A stretch of 64,000 bases of DNA from Lumnitzera littorea (GCA_024138015.1 JAMXBB010000011.1:38445893-38509892); one strand, 5' to 3'; positions 1-12,632 are shown, counted from the stretch's first letter. Translations and numbers: made by a program. Notes: generated from the letters alone by a model not told the origin.

Positions 1-2476
1 CCACGTCTTAAAAGACACTCCATGGCCAGTTTGAACAAGAAGAAGAGGGAGGCCATGCTCTTGTCTTTTATCCATTAATCACTTTCTCTTACACACCACT
101 ATTCACTCCTTAATGCTTACATCATCAACAGTTACAATTGTTGACTTTTGTATAAGTTGCAAGACAACAATTTCAAGACATCTTAAACACACAATCACTC
201 CCATTCCTAATCGTCCACTCTTTCCCTCATTTCTCTCACTTTCAATTTCATTTTCACTTCCTTTTTTTCTCACTTGAAACCAACACAAAAGAGGAAGCAA
301 CCTTACCCTACAAAATCTCTCATTTTGTCGCTACTTCCAAGCTCCACTCACGATACTTTCATTTTCTTTTCTTGTGTCTTTTTCTTTCAACAGCTAAGCT
401 CTTTTAGAATCCTTAGAACCTTCTACAAACCCCACTCCAATGGATCAAATAACTCGGGTTTCCAAAAGGGTGTAAAAGAAGGAAGTAAGGTTAAGAGCTT
501 AAGTGGAACCTTTGCGCACAACCACCATATTTTGCTTTAAGGATAAGTAAGTGTTTCTTGTGTTAGTAGGTTAGTGTTCATGTTAGGAGACTTTGATTTC
601 TTGAAGATATGAGTATGATTATAAGTTGTTATAACATTAAAGACCATCTTAAGGAACAAACTCATGAAACCCTTGCATGAAGTTGAAATACAAGCATATA
701 AAGTTGATGTTTTGTAAAGATACTTGTTTAACATTTTGAATGGAAGATTTTAAGTTAAGAAAATCTTGAAACAAGAACTTGAATGAAAGAGGAACATGCT
801 AGACGTGAGGATTCAAAGATCATTTGGATGTTGATTTTATTTTCATTAAGCTAAACATGCTTAAATCTAGACTTAAGTTAAGAAAAAATCCATCACATGA
901 AGTTTTATGAGAAAACCAACTTTGTATAACATGAGCTATGATATGGAAGTTGTAATAAGTATGAGATCTTCTATTTTTTGTGTAAAGTATGAGCTAAAGA
1001 ATCATCCCATGGAAGAAAAGTTAAGTTAAAATTTGAATACAAGTAGTTTAAGTTCATGATCTATCAACTAAACTTAAGGAAATGATGAAACTAATTATAA
1101 AACCAAGTTGAAAGCCCTCATATACAAACCGACCAGATCTGGAACATCCTTAAAAGACACTTAAAAATATGATAAAAGTAAGTAAACAAAGTAAAAAGAC
1201 CAACCAAGACAAGTATAATAAATATATTAAGCTTAAAACTTCCAAAACGGGCCTCAAATGTCAAGTTGAACCACCCTTAAATTTCTAACCAGTAACTTGA
1301 CACATCCATAAGAGTTGTTTTAAGACTTTCAAGAAGCCCACAAAACACTCTTTAAGTTCGAGAAAGTGACCATCTTTGAGTTGAACAAAAAACAAGCCTA
1401 TTTAACAACTTAAGCCCACAAAAGAGCCCATGAAGTGGTTATTATCCTTAGGAGTATAAATCAAAGTTGTAAATCTAATCTCAAGGAGTATTTTAAGCTT
1501 AAGATAAAATCTTAAGACCAAGCCCAAAGGATTTCTCAAGTTACCAAAAAACACATTTACCAAACAAGGCTTAAAAGCACTCCAAAACATGAGGATAGCT
1601 ATTGTTCTGACCCATGGACAGATTTACGTGCCTCATTTCAAAAATCTAACCTCACTACATTAAAGTACACTAAAAAACGATGAAGATTGACTATAAGATC
1701 ATAAAAATCGAATTTAAAACGAAAAAGTTATACGCGATTGAACTTTTAAGTAAAAACTGAGAAAAGATACGAAAACTAATCAAGAGTATAACTTAAGGGA
1801 TTTTAGCTTAGTATCCTATGTTTATATCAATTCCTTATAGTATTATGGTTTTGATGATCAAGGGACACCACATACGAAGACGATTTGCCCCCGGATTACT
1901 TTGATTGACCGTATGGCGGAGTGAGTAAATTCCTGATAACTCTTTACTTGATTTTGCTTGTAGAATAGATGTACCTAAACTTATATATATAAATTTGGAT
2001 GCTTATGGGATATGGAAAATGCATGTGTATGAATCTATAGATGAATGTGATGGCTTGTCAATTATATAATAATGGGAATTGTTTGTAATAATTTATACGT
2101 GCAATTGTACAGAATGAAATTGTCTGATCACCTTGAAAATTGAGTTAATCACTTATACGATTAAGAAATTAAAATGAATAATTCATTCCCCATATTGCAT
2201 ACAAATAACATCGACTACTGTTTAACATAGAAGATAGGAAGGGACTCACGGAAAGATGAGTCTCCTGCAGGATTAGGTACTGTTTAATATGTTATCATTT
2301 TTATTAAATCGACTACTGTTTAACATTTGTATATATGTTATCATTTTTATTAAATCTCTATTCTAAGCTGACAGGCTTACTAGGCGCTAGGAAACGCCAA
2401 CCGTCGGCGAGGGGCTAAGTCTTGTGGCTTCTGCTTAGGGCCTATGTTTGTGGATTGTAGGGGCCATCACATCGCT
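1..2476 (+). other. Non-coding LTR-like stretch
   Basis: No credible gene is visible. The longest open frame (274-540) has low-complexity composition and no recognisable domain. The right end reads GGGGCCATCACA at about 2465-2476, which resembles the CA-ending terminus of a plant LTR. A GTGAGT motif lies near 1920, as in the leader part of several Gypsy LTRs. These are resemblances only. I found no partner copy, primer site or target duplication in the window. It may be a decayed solo LTR whose left end is outside the window. Confidence 0.25.
2207..2356. repeat. Local short direct repeats
   Basis: The motif CGACTACTGTTTAACAT occurs at about 2211 and again at about 2311. A longer unit ending in GTTATCATTTTTATTAAATC occurs at 2278-2310 and 2314-2356. 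This is a small local duplication in non-coding DNA, probably replication slippage. Confidence 0.6.
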
Positions 2477-3819
2477 AGACTTAAGATTTTAAAAGTATGA
2501 TTTGTTATTCGATAAAGAAAATATATACAAATCTAAATATATATATTTACAGTTTTGTTTTAGCTTAAGCACAATAATGCAAATGAAATAAAACCCAAAG
2601 TCTAGAACCTAGATTTTGGTTTGGGTCTATAAATTATCTCCAAACCCTGATTATAGGGGGTGTAATTCTGAGTTGTATGTAGTTCCTAAGTCATTGCATG
2701 TGTTGTTTGGCATATGATTGTTCATGCATTCATATGATTGTGCATCTAATAAATTTCTACCATGTGGTACTGATAAGGGTATTTATCTCACTAAGCTTAA
2801 GCTTACACCCTGATAGATTTCTTTTAAAGCAAGAAAATCTCTTCACTAACCCAAGCCGAGGCATACCTATGGTAAGTCTCATATAAGGATAGGTGGGAGC
2901 GATCAGAAAGTGAAGAGGACATTTTATAATGAATTTGTAGATAACTAGTTACTTTTATATTTTTGTTTATAACATAGATTAAAATTTCTAATGCAGTTCT
3001 CTTATAAACTGCATTTGTTTGTAATATTCTTTTGGTGTGGGTCTTACGAGTCCACAAGCTTAGTTAATTTATACCACAGAAGTAATTTTAGTTAAATTAC
3101 TCTATATTACTTATCAATAGGCCTAGTGATCATGTATGATGGAAGGAGCTTTATGTATCGTATGAAAGGCCTGTGATCAATAAGGGGGTTGATAATAGAC
3201 CCTTGTACGATATACGGCGACCTACCGTGACAATGATACTATTGGGTCATGATACTGCCAAAAGCCGATATGTGTTAGGCAAGAACATACTTAGTATGAC
3301 TCTGAAGTAGTTGAAGAAATTGTGAACAAAAGTCAAAAAAGGGAAGCGTAGCCTAAAATCCAGATACTTCAGGTATATATGGAACTTACGCTCCTATGGA
3401 AAGCATACTCTCTCGCTGTCTCTTAGCCTCCTTAAGTTCAATGTTCCAGGAAGATCTCGCCAGTACTGATTGTACTTTGTAACGAGAACTCTATCGACAG
3501 AACTGGTGTTTCCATTAGGATAATCACGAAAGTAAGCTATTGTGTGGTACAGATATCTTGCTGACGACCCCTCTTCCTTATCTTTAGGATAATTATCTAC
3601 AGGAAACTTATTAATCTGAGCAAGTCCATCTCACCTTGCCTCCATTATATTGGCTCAAACTCTTCTCATTCTTAAACTTACTATACTAAATCACCATTCT
3701 AACTTAGGCATTGGAGTGGTCGCACCAAACCAGCCCTAGTACCAAGTATTTTACTCTCTTTTGCAAAACTATTTCCTGACTGCAAAACTCACCAACAACA
3801 AGTGTGATCTCTAAGTCCT
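2477..3819. other. Non-coding, nothing assignable
   Basis: There is no coding stretch I can support on either strand. The composition (short GC-richer patches among AT-rich DNA, and a segment near 3690-3730 reminiscent of transcribed Gypsy LTR regions) suggests decayed LTR material. No paired copy was found in the window. Confidence 0.3.
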
Positions 3820-5270
3820 AACAAAAGATGTCTCAAGGGATGAGGTTAAAGAAGCAATGTAGGGAACAGCCACTATGAAATTGATTGGGGTGGACAGTCT
3901 TCACTCTCAATTTTATAAAGCCTACTAAGGCTATGGTAGGGGAATTGGTTTTTAGAATCATAGATGAAATATGGAAAACTAAAAGGGTACCTAAGGAAAT
4001 ATGTCAAACTTTACTTGTCCTTATTCTTAAGAAGGAGGGAGCAAATAATCATAGGGAATTTCGACTAATAAGTCTATGTACAACCCTATATAAGGTCCTG
4101 GGGAAAATCCTTGTTAGTAAATTGAGACCTTTTCTTTAAGACATAATTAGCCTAAAACAATTAAGATTTATACTGAGGCAGTCAACAAAGGATAATGTTA
4201 TGATATTCCATGAACTTCTTCATTCTCTCAAGAAAAAGAAAGGTGGTCTAACTTGGATGATTATCAAATTGGATTTAGAAAAAGCCTATGATAAGCTGAA
4301 GTGTGATTACATTAGACATGCTATGGTTAGTCTTAGATTCCCAAAGCTGTAGATTTAAATAATTGGAGCATACCTTGCATCAAATTCCTGTTGGATCCTC
4401 TTTAATGGCTCCATGTTGGGGGCACCTATCATGGTGATCCAATGTTACCGTATTTATTTATTATTGCCTTAAAGATTCTTAGTTGTTGCATTATAGAATT
4501 GGTGAATAAGGGAATATGGCATCCTATAAATTGGCAAGGATCATAGATCTCTTTATTGACCATCTTCTTTGTTGACGACCTTACTCTAATTGAGGAAGCA
4601 TTGATTGCGAATGCTAGACTCATGCACTAGGCCATGGACATGTTTGGGGCTAGTTTAGGCTAAAAAGCCAACTATTCTAAGTCTTGTGCCTTGTTTTCCT
4701 AGAATACCTCCTAAGAATTACATCAACAAATATGTGACATTTTTTACATCAATATGAATACTAGCTTAGGCAAGTACCTTGGTATCTCCGTTAAAATGGG
4801 AGGAGGATTAAAAGCTAGTGATCTAGACTTTCTACTTCAGAAAACCTAAAGAAAATTATTTAGATGGAAGGCTAAATTGCTTAGTATATCAGGAAGATTA
4901 ATTTTGGTTAAGTCATCGTTGAAGAGTCTTGTTAATTACTGTTCTCAAATCATTCCTATGCTAAAGAAGACATGCCAATAGCTAGAGAGGTTATATAATA
5001 ATTTCCTATGGGGGCATCAAGAAAACAAAAGAAAGATTCATTAGGTCTCTTGGAGAAAGGTTAAATGACTCAAAGAAGATGGGGGTCTTGGTTTGCTTGA
5101 TTTAAAATGTGGAAATAATGCAAACTTTGTTAAGTTAGCTTGGGAAATGAGGAAAAAGGACTTGGTTTAGACTAAAGTTATTAGAGCTAAATACAAATGG
5201 AGAGATGACAAGTTTGGTGTCAAACAATGATCTAGAAATTTTCAGTTGCTCACACAACAACAAGAGTGGT
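3820..5270 (+). pseudogene. LINE reverse transcriptase (broken)
   Basis: The product would be the ORF2 reverse transcriptase that copies LINE RNA at a nicked target. Visible in order are a block like LTxEEVxxA followed by a GVDSLHSQFYK segment (3830-3910), then REFRLISLCTTLYKVLGKIL (about 4056-4115), matching the DFRPISL..YKxxxKxL block. Next come LDLEKAYDKLK (about 4267-4300), the catalytic FFVDDL at 4565-4582, and later the LGKYLGISVKMGG, WKAKLLSISGRLILVKSSL and EDGGLGLLDLKCGNN blocks (4770-5120) typical of plant L1 thumb regions. The catalytic aspartates are still readable. Several stop codons and at least one frameshift interrupt the frame, so no full product is possible. Confidence 0.85.
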
Positions 5271-5670
5271 TAAAGGTGAAGCTTCCAATCCCTCTTTGGA
5301 AGTTACATGATGTGAAATTCTAGCTAGACCCATAGTCATAAGAATGATTAGTACGTTCGTAGATTGTTGGTTCATTGTAAAGAAATGATGAGGCAATGAT
5401 AGTACTAGATGCTTAGCCATCGAATGGAGCATAGGACAAGTCTGTTCTTGGATTTCCTTTGGATGACAACATCAGGCTGTGACTAAGAGATATAGATACC
5501 CGTCTCATAGCCTTAGAGCCCTTGGATGTTGAAGACTCTTTGACGTAACAATTTGATCTAAGTGGTGATGTCTAAACACATACAATATATAGAATGATAT
5601 ACAAGGAAGAAGAGGACGAGGAGCAAATTCATTACTGAGACTAGATATGGAGAATTCCAACAATGCTACG

Positions 5671-5815
5671 CATTTAGAATCTCATGTGGAGAATTTGTCA
5701 TGATGTAGTTCCAACTAAGAGCAATCTCCTACATAAAGGGATCCTGATGGAAACAAATTGTATGTTTTGTCATGAAAACGAGGAAACACAATAGCAATTA
5801 TTTTTTTAATGCCCT
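5671..5815 (+). pseudogene. LINE zf-RVT zinc-binding region
   Basis: The frame reads NLMWRICHDVVPTKSNLLHK and then a CMFCHENEET segment. This fits the plant LINE zf-RVT pattern: a Trp-Arg block, a conserved LP/VPT motif, then a Cys-x2-Cys pair followed by Glu-Glu-Thr. It lies downstream of the reverse transcriptase, as expected. The His/Cys half that should follow is degraded by a frameshift in the T-run near 5800. The Gypsy-1 insertion begins about 140 bases further on. Confidence 0.7.
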
Positions 5816-5952
5816 ATGGTTAGAGGATGGTAGAGCAATATGGGATGAAATGATTTACTAGGAAATATCAATTCCATGGACTTTGTTGAATGGATAAGAA
5901 AAAATGCAGCGACAAGGAAAATACCTAGGTCCAGCATGCAATGTTTGAGAGC

Positions 5953-5957
5953 CTCCT
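5953..5957. other. Gypsy-1 left target site duplication (CTCCT)
   Basis: CTCCT lies immediately left of the 5' LTR, inside LINE sequence. The same five bases follow the 3' LTR at 12633-12637. A 5-bp duplication is the usual size for Ty3/Gypsy integrases. Confidence 0.9.
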
Positions 5958-6893
5958 TAATAGGATTAAACCACTAGACCCTTGACCCAAGCCTAAGGCC
6001 GAGGCTTAAAAAGCACAGCTAGGCAAATTCTTTCCTTACGACCCACTACCAAAGAGTTCAAGCTGCTGTAGTCTGCCAACCTGATGCCTTGGCTAAGTTG
6101 AACCTTCTTGTACTCATTATTTCTTTCCAACTATCAACTTGCATTACATTCAAGCATCATTTTAGCTCATTTGACTCTTAGCTTAGCCGACCTGAATCTA
6201 AGCCATACTAAATATGTTCGAGGTAAATTCACCTTAGAAGAATTATCTACTTAACTCAACAAATTATCTACTTAGCTCGGTACAGCTAACCTACCACTTC
6301 TATCAGGTACCTTAACTCAACATATACCAAACTGATTATACAAAATTGTCTTTCCTACTAGAAAGCCATCCGCCCACAATGAGCTACATGTCTAAGCAAC
6401 CATGTAATAGAATCCCCTGTACAAGATTTTTTTTTTGTTGTATTTTCAATTATACCCTTTATTATTCCTTTTACATTACTTCTTTTAGACATTTTCCATT
6501 TAGTATTTTCCATTTAGAGTTGGTTGCCCTAGTTTTTCAAGTACAAATACCCAATTATAATGTAGCCACATCATCATATATTAGAATATTGAATATATTA
6601 TTTGTAAACATTATTACTCTTATCAATTTATTTGCTTACTTCACTCTTATCATAATCCTTAAGGAAGGCTAGGTGGCGAGTACCCTCACCGGACCATCTC
6701 ATGCATCACATCGAGTTATGCCGTGAATCCTCATACGTTCCCTGGTGCATCATATCCTTGGCGCTATTTGTAGTTTTGCTTGTTTTTCTATTTAATGTTT
6801 TCACGTGATTCCCATCACTTTCTTCAATCTTTCTATAAGCTTAGATCTACCCTATCAATCATCTTTGTTTGTCCTTAGCTCCAGTTTGCATCA
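5958..6893 (+). repeat. Gypsy-1 5' LTR
   Basis: It begins TAATAGGATTAAACC, where the 3' LTR begins TGATAGG; the terminal TG has decayed to TA. It ends in CATCA at 6889-6893, matching the 3' LTR end. Long shared blocks include AATTCTTTCCTTA, AGAAAGCCATCC and the GGCGAG segment near 6674. The promoter region corresponding to the 3' LTR TATA box reads TACAAATA here, so this copy has lost the canonical box. Confidence 0.92.
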
Positions 6894-6896
6894 TCT

Positions 6897-6914
6897 TGGT
6901 ATCATAGCAAAGGT
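6897..6914 (+). other. Gypsy-1 primer binding site (tRNA-Met type)
   Basis: TGGTATCATAGC lies three bases after the 5' LTR. It differs by one base from TGGTATCAGAGC, the standard complement of the initiator tRNA-Met 3' end used by many plant retrotransposons. Confidence 0.85.
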
Positions 6915-7249
6915 TTTGTTTAGGTAAGTTGTATTTGAGTTTTTCTAAAGTAGTATTTGTTGTAGTAGTATATTGTAGTTGCTTGGAAGTAAGCTGTAAG
7001 AGTTAGAGTAAGTAGTAAGGGTAGTAGTTTGCTTTGGTTGCATACTATATTTTGTCTTGTTTTGAACATACAAAAATAAAGTAAGTTTTGGTTAAGTTTG
7101 TTGTTCATTGGGATAGTTGTTGAGTTTGTAGATTAATCAAACATTCATGTGAAAGGGTGTACATGTTGCTTAATTTGGAGAAATAGTATCTATTGTTTCC
7201 CAAATTCGAAGTTTATAACTATGTTTTACTTAAAGAACGATAGATCTTA

Positions 7250-8330
7250 GTGTCAATGCCAGTATTGAAGATGATAATAGTGGTGTTGTCCACCGTGGCT
7301 GATAGCCCTATAATACCCTTAAGAGTACAAACGAAAGACTTGATGAGATGGTTAAACTCTTAGTAAATCTAACAAGAGCTATTCATGCATTGACCTATCG
7401 ACTTGCTAAGGCCATGCAAAATACCCTTTAGGTTACTAAACCTACTAAAGGATAGTACCTAACTCAACAAGTTCAACGTAAAGGAGTAGGAGGATAAGTT
7501 CGATGAGGGATTAACTTAAGTGATATGGACGATGAAGGAGAAGAAGAGTTTGAAGAAGAAGAGGATCGAGCTCAAGCACCCCGATCCGTTGACCATGTGA
7601 AGCTTCAGATTTCGAGCTTCAATGGTTTTAAGAGTGCAGATGATTATTTGGATTAGGTAGAGAAGGTTAAGCATATTTTTTTATTATTACTAGTACAAAA
7701 ACCAAGAGAAGGTGAGAACTATTATAGTTGAGTTCTTAGGATATGCTATAATGTGGTAGAAGAACTTCGAAAACATGAGAAGACAAGAAGGATACAAAGA
7801 GGTAAATACTTGGCTTGAAATGGAGAGGATACTCAGAAATTGATTTGTATTGGATGCCTAATTGCAAGATACTTTTTCTCAGCTTCAAGAGTTGAGACAA
7901 GGAAGCTAAACTGTTGATGAATATGTTTAAGAATTCCAAATACTCATGATTCGTTGTGAAGTGAATGAGCCATCAGCTCAAACGGTATCTAAGATTCTTA
8001 CTAGGCTAAGAAGCAACATTAGAGATATTATGAAACTACAATACTTCACTACGTTGGATAAAGCTATATGAATAGCCCAACGAGTGGAACGACAAAGGAG
8101 GAGTAAAATACTAACCCAACCATCGATGAGCTAACCTGTTCAAGGAAGTCATTAAGCTTAGTCAAGTATTGAACTAACCCAAAGGGTAAAAGTCAAGGCC
8201 AATCAAAAGGGCTAACTTGATGGTAATGTACTAGTGAGAACATATGAGAAGGGACAAGGATTTGGAAGAATAATGAGCTAGATCAAATGTTTTATATGTC
8301 AAAGATTTGGGCACATAACTCCTCAGTGCC
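7250..8330 (+). pseudogene. Gypsy-1 gag (broken)
   Basis: Gag would form the virus-like particle. An acidic stretch (EEEFEEEEDRAQ) lies near 7530-7570. It is followed by the gag fold signature beginning VKLQISSFNGFKSADDYLD at about 7600, which fits the FxG....YLxW pattern. A zinc knuckle, CFICQRFGHITPQC, lies at 8288-8329 and is a perfect CX2CX4HX4C. Multiple stops interrupt the capsid part. The start is not defined, so the left border is approximate. Confidence 0.8.
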
Positions 8331-8970
8331 TAAATTGAAGACTATGATTATTAAAGAAGATGTCCTGAAGATTGAAGTGGATAACATAGATGAGGAACCT
8401 GAGGAGGAGAAAGAAGTGGGATATGAGATTGATGTTAATACCGACCTAGTTAAGGAGGATGTGCTTGTAAAGGATGTGCTTGTAAAGGATCTGGATGAGT
8501 TTACTCTAGTTGTCCGACGTACAATGAGTTTGGAGCCTTCTATCAAGGAGAAGCAAAGAGAGAACTTATTCTACATCACTTTCAAAGCGAATGAGTAGGT
8601 TTGTGCACTCATAGTGGATAGTAGAAGCTATACAAACGTAATATCTACTAACTTGATTAAGAAGCTTAAGTTACCAACCATTCTACATATGAAGCCATAT
8701 AAGTTACATTAGCTAAACGAGAAGGGAGCACTATATGTCACTTAGTAATTGCTAATGCTAATCTCAATTGCAAACTACTTTGACAAAATTCTTTATGACT
8801 TGCTACCCATGTACACATCACATGTGCTACTAGGCCGAACTTGGCTTTCCAATCGAAGAGTTATTCATGATGGATATGGGGACACATATGTACTTGAGAA
8901 AGATGGGAGGAAGATTACGTTAAATCCTATGACACCGAGTCGAGTTAGCAAGCTCTAAACTAAACTTGCT
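8331..8970 (+). pseudogene. Gypsy-1 protease region
   Basis: This aspartic protease would process Gag-Pol. One frame contains KEKQRENLFYI followed by ALIVDSRSYTNVIS at about 8600-8645, equivalent to the usual IIDGGSCTN active-site block of this plant Gypsy group. The catalytic Asp remains, but the following Gly is changed. Further on, YDLLPMYTSHVLLGRTW at about 8788-8840 matches the second protease block with its conserved LLGRPW, then a DGRKITLNPMTPS tail. A stop separates the active site from this second block, so the copy is inactive. Confidence 0.8.
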
Positions 8971-9059
8971 CGAAGATCAAAGAAGGCTTTTGTGTTAAGT
9001 AGAGCCAAACTTCAAGAAGCTATTAAAGCTTATGCGAAAACTTTTCTACTGATCAGGCA

Positions 9060-10450
9060 CTTATTAGAGCTAAAGGAGTGGGCTAAACTACCTTTGGAAG
9101 TCAAAGAACTACTAGATGAATATGCCGACCTCTTTCTAAAATAGTTACTCGAGGGATTACCCCCATTTAGTAGCATTGAACATTGCATTGACTCAATACC
9201 TAGTGCTGCCTTACTTAACAAACTAGCTTATCGAATGAACCCCAAACAAGCTACTAAAGTTTAGAGACAAGTCAATGAATTACTGACAAAGAGATATGTC
9301 AGGGAGAGTCTTAGCCTTCGTGTTGTACTTGCATTGTTGTACCAAAGAAGGATGGAACTTAGTGTATGTGTATAGATAGCAGAGCTATTAACAAGATTAT
9401 GATCATGTATAAATACCCCATCATGAGGCTAGATGATATATTGGATGAATTGAGTACAAGGATATTTAGTAAGATTGATTTGAAGTTTGGAACCACCAAA
9501 TTTGAATGAGGCAAGGGGATGAATGGAAAACTACTTTCAAGACTTAACATTGCCTATATAAGTAGATAGTCATGTCTTTTAAGCTATTAAACACCTTAAG
9601 CACTTTCATAAGGCTAATGAATAATGTTTTGAGAAATCTGATTAGGAAGTTTATTATCATCTACTTCGATGACTCCTTGTCTATAGTGTTGACCTGGCAA
9701 TGCATACTGACCACTTCTACACTATTTTTGATGTCCTTCGAGTAGAGAAGTTATTTGGAAACCTAAAGAAATGTTGTTTCTATCAAGAAGAAGTAATCTT
9801 CCTAAGATATGTGGTTGGAAGAAGAGGATTAAGAGTAGATGAGGAAAAGGTGTGACCTATTGTCAAATGGTCGACCCCGACCTCTTTTACCGAGGTGAGA
9901 AGTTTTCATGGATTGGCATCTTTCTACCAATGCTTTATCCAAGGATTTAATACCATTGTAGTGTCTCTATCTAAGCTTATAAAGAAGAATGTAGAGTTTA
10001 AGTGGGAAGAGAAAGAAGAGAGAAGTTTTACCAAAGTGAAGGCAAGGTTAACCTCTACCCTAGTCTTGGCTCTACTAGACATTGATAGGGTATTTGAGCT
10101 TAAATGCAATGCATTAAATGTCGTCATCAAAGCTATACTAATGTAAGAAGGCTGACCTATAGCTTATCATAGTAAGAAGCTTAGAGGAGTGCAATTAAAT
10201 TATTCTTTTAATGACAAAGAACTTTTGGCCCTAATTCAAGCTCTTTGTGTGTGCTGACATTATCTTTTACCAAAAGAATTTGTCATATACATGGATCATG
10301 AGTCCTTGAGATATTTGTGGAGCTAATCCAAGCTTTCCAAATGCTAAGCCCGATGGATTGAATTTTTGGAAGGATTTAATTTTGTCATTAAGTACAAGTA
10401 AGGCAAGAGTAATGTAGTTGTTGATACTCTATTGAGGAGACATATTTTAC
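9060..10450 (+). pseudogene. Gypsy-1 reverse transcriptase and RNase H
   Basis: The order is RT then RNase H. RT signatures include a MNPKQATKV lead-in (about 9235), KYPIMRLDDILDELST then FSKIDLKFG (9411-9492), and the catalytic YFDD at 9662-9673, intact though the following Ile is Ser. The connection region reads VRSFHGLASFYQCFIQGFN at about 9894-9950. The RNase H part has KELLALIQAL and then YMDHESLRYL near 10215-10315. Stops and frame changes are spread throughout. Confidence 0.88.
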
Positions 10451-10519
10451 TCTTTAAGTTGCAGACCAGATTATTAGGGTTTGTAAGCATAAAAGAGTAA
10501 TATTAGAATGATCCTTTTT

Positions 10520-11721
10520 TTAACCCTATATACAGGCACTATGGAGAAGGAAGAGCAGTGGATGAGTACCATGTCAAGGATGGTTATTTGTTTAAAGGTA
10601 GCAAGTTGTATGTTTCGACCTATTTAATAAGTGAACTATTGGTGAGAGAAGCCTATAGTAGAGAACTTTCTAAATACTTTGGACGATAGAGACGTATGAG
10701 TTATTGAATGACAGGTTCTTCTAGCCTAAAACGAGGCATGACACGCATTGTGTAATTGAAGGATGTGCCATCTCTAAAAAAGCAAAGAGCCAAGCAAAGT
10801 AAGGGAAAGCAATGCCTTTACTTATTTTGACCAAACCATGGGTTGACCTAAGTATAGATTTTGTCCTCGAACTACCCCAAACTGCCTGAGGTAAAGATTT
10901 TGTGATGGTTATTGTGAATAGGTTCAACAAAATGGCATATTTTATGCTCTACACCAAAACTAACAATGCCTTGGCTATTGCTTCTTTGTTTTTTAAGAAG
11001 TAGTTCACTTGCACGATATACCAAGGGGTGTGGTGTCCGATAGAGACCTAAAATTTCTAAGGCATTTATGGAGAACCCTATGTCATCAAATGAGAACCAA
11101 ACTACTGTTTATTACCTCTTACCATCGACAAACCAATGGCCAGTTAGGAGTGCTCAACTGAACCATAAGATCACTGCTTCGAGTTATGGTAAGGAAGAAC
11201 TTAACCTATTAGGATGTCTACCCACCTATGGTCGAATTTGCTTACAACAGGACAATATATGCCACCACTAAAGACACCTCATTTGAGGTCGTCTATGGTT
11301 TCAATCCCTAACTACCCTTTGATCATACCCCCATGCTGTCCATTGACTAAGAAGTTCCTAAGGTAAGAACCAAAGCCCATTCCATTCAATAAATCTATTA
11401 ATGAGTCACCTAGTAAATTGATAGAGCCACTAGAAAGCTAAGGGAGAAAGGCAAAGGAAGAAAGGAAGACTAAGCAATTTCAACTCGAAGACCAAGTATG
11501 GTAACAAATAAGTAAGGAAAGATTCCCTAATAAAAGGTAGAACAAGCTATCTACTAGATCATTTGAGATACTCCAAAAAATCAATGACATTGCATACTAA
11601 CTAGAACTTCCAAAAGACTTCAAAGTGTCAGATGTATTTAATATTATAGACCTCAGCCCCTACCGACCTAAGGAGAACTTAGACGAAGACTAACCGGATT
11701 AGATCCTAAATCACAATCAAC
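10520..11721 (+). pseudogene. Gypsy-1 integrase (broken)
   Basis: This is the DDE integrase that inserts the cDNA. An H...C zinc region is suggested near 10650-10790. The core starts with KPWVDLSIDFVLELP at about 10836-10880, holding the first catalytic Asp, followed by FVMVIVNRFNKMAYF. The segment with the second Asp is frameshifted near 11040-11080. The C-terminal part ends with EILQKINDIAY and then FKVSDVFNIIDLSPY at about 11620-11665. No chromodomain is readable after it. Confidence 0.82.
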
Positions 11722-11731
11722 CTAACGGGGA
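11722..11731 (+). other. Gypsy-1 polypurine tract
   Basis: AACGGGGA directly precedes the TG start of the 3' LTR. It is short but correctly placed to prime plus-strand DNA synthesis. Confidence 0.6.
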
Positions 11732-12632
11732 TGATAGGAATCAAACCACCAAACCCATGACTCATGCTTAAGCTTGAGGGCCAAAATTCATGGCCAGGTG
11801 AATTCTTTCCTTATGACCTACCATTGCTACAATCTAGTGACCTAATGCCCTAGCTTAGTCAAACCTTCTCACTCTCATCATTTGTTTTTAGCTACCGACC
11901 TATACTACACTTGAGCATCATCTTAGCTCATTGGAACCATCAGCTTAGTTTACCTGAATCCGAGCCATACTGAATACTTCCAAGGGAAATTTAAGTTGAA
12001 AGAATTATATGCTCGACTTGGTACAATCGACCCACCACTTTTGTTCGGTACCTCAACTCAGTAGATACCAAAATGATCGTATAGAATAGTCTTTTTTGTT
12101 AGAAAGCCATCCATCTACAAGCAGCTACATGTCCGAGCAACCATGTGATAGAATCCCCTATACAAGATACTCCTTTTTGTTGTATTTTCAATTGTACTCT
12201 TTATAATTCCTTATACATTACTTCTTTTGGACATTACCCTTTTTCGTCTTTTCCATTTATGGCAAGTTACCCTAGTTTTTCAAGTATAAATACCCTACTA
12301 TAATGTAACCGCATCATCATATATCAAAATATTGAATAAACTCTTTATGAACATTGTTCTTGTTAGCTTGTTTGCTTACTTCACTCTTACTCTAATCCTT
12401 AAGCAGGACTAGGTGGCGAGCACCTTCACCAAACCATCTCGTATGTCACATCAAGTTATGTAGTAGTCTTCGAAAGTTTCCTAGTGCATTAAATCCTTAT
12501 AACTGGTCATGGGTTTGCTTGTTTTGTTTTTCACTATTTTTACATGATTCCCATCACTTTCTTTAAGCTTTCTACAAGCTTTGATCTACCTTAATGACCA
12601 TCCTTATCTATCCTTGGCTTCACGTCACATCA
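11732..12632 (+). repeat. Gypsy-1 3' LTR
   Basis: It begins TGATAGG and ends CACATCA, so both TG and CA termini are preserved, unlike the 5' copy. It aligns with 5958-6893 over its length with many substitutions and small indels. Confidence 0.92.
12285..12292 (+). promoter_or_regulatory. TATA box in Gypsy-1 3' LTR
   Basis: TATAAATA is followed by CCC. It sits about 340 bases before the LTR end and points toward the displaced LINE RNase H tail. The 5' LTR counterpart near 6541 is TACAAATA. Promoter activity is inferred from position only. Confidence 0.5.

Larger units (their letters stand above)
5958..12632 (+). mobile_element. Gypsy-1, complete Ty3/Gypsy element in LINE
   Basis: A 6675-bp LTR retrotransposon with two recognisable LTRs (about 936 and 901 bp), a tRNA-Met-type primer site, gag, protease, reverse transcriptase, RNase H and integrase in Ty3/Gypsy order, and a short purine tract before the 3' LTR. 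It is flanked by perfect 5-bp duplications. The integrase C terminus ends in a DVFNIIDLSPY block, common in chromovirus-related plant Gypsy elements, but I see no chromodomain. All genes carry stops and frameshifts, and the LTRs have diverged substantially, so this is an old insertion. Confidence 0.93.

Noticed and set aside
274..540. 88-codon plus-strand open frame near the left edge
   Set aside because: Low-complexity composition, no domain, and surrounding DNA is LTR-like; probably chance.
3170..3260. Possible tRNA-like segment
   Set aside because: No coherent acceptor, anticodon and T arms could be drawn; the region is LTR-like.
8292..8546. 84-codon minus-strand open frame, Ser/Thr rich
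   Set aside because: Antisense shadow of the Gypsy-1 gag-to-protease linker on the plus strand.
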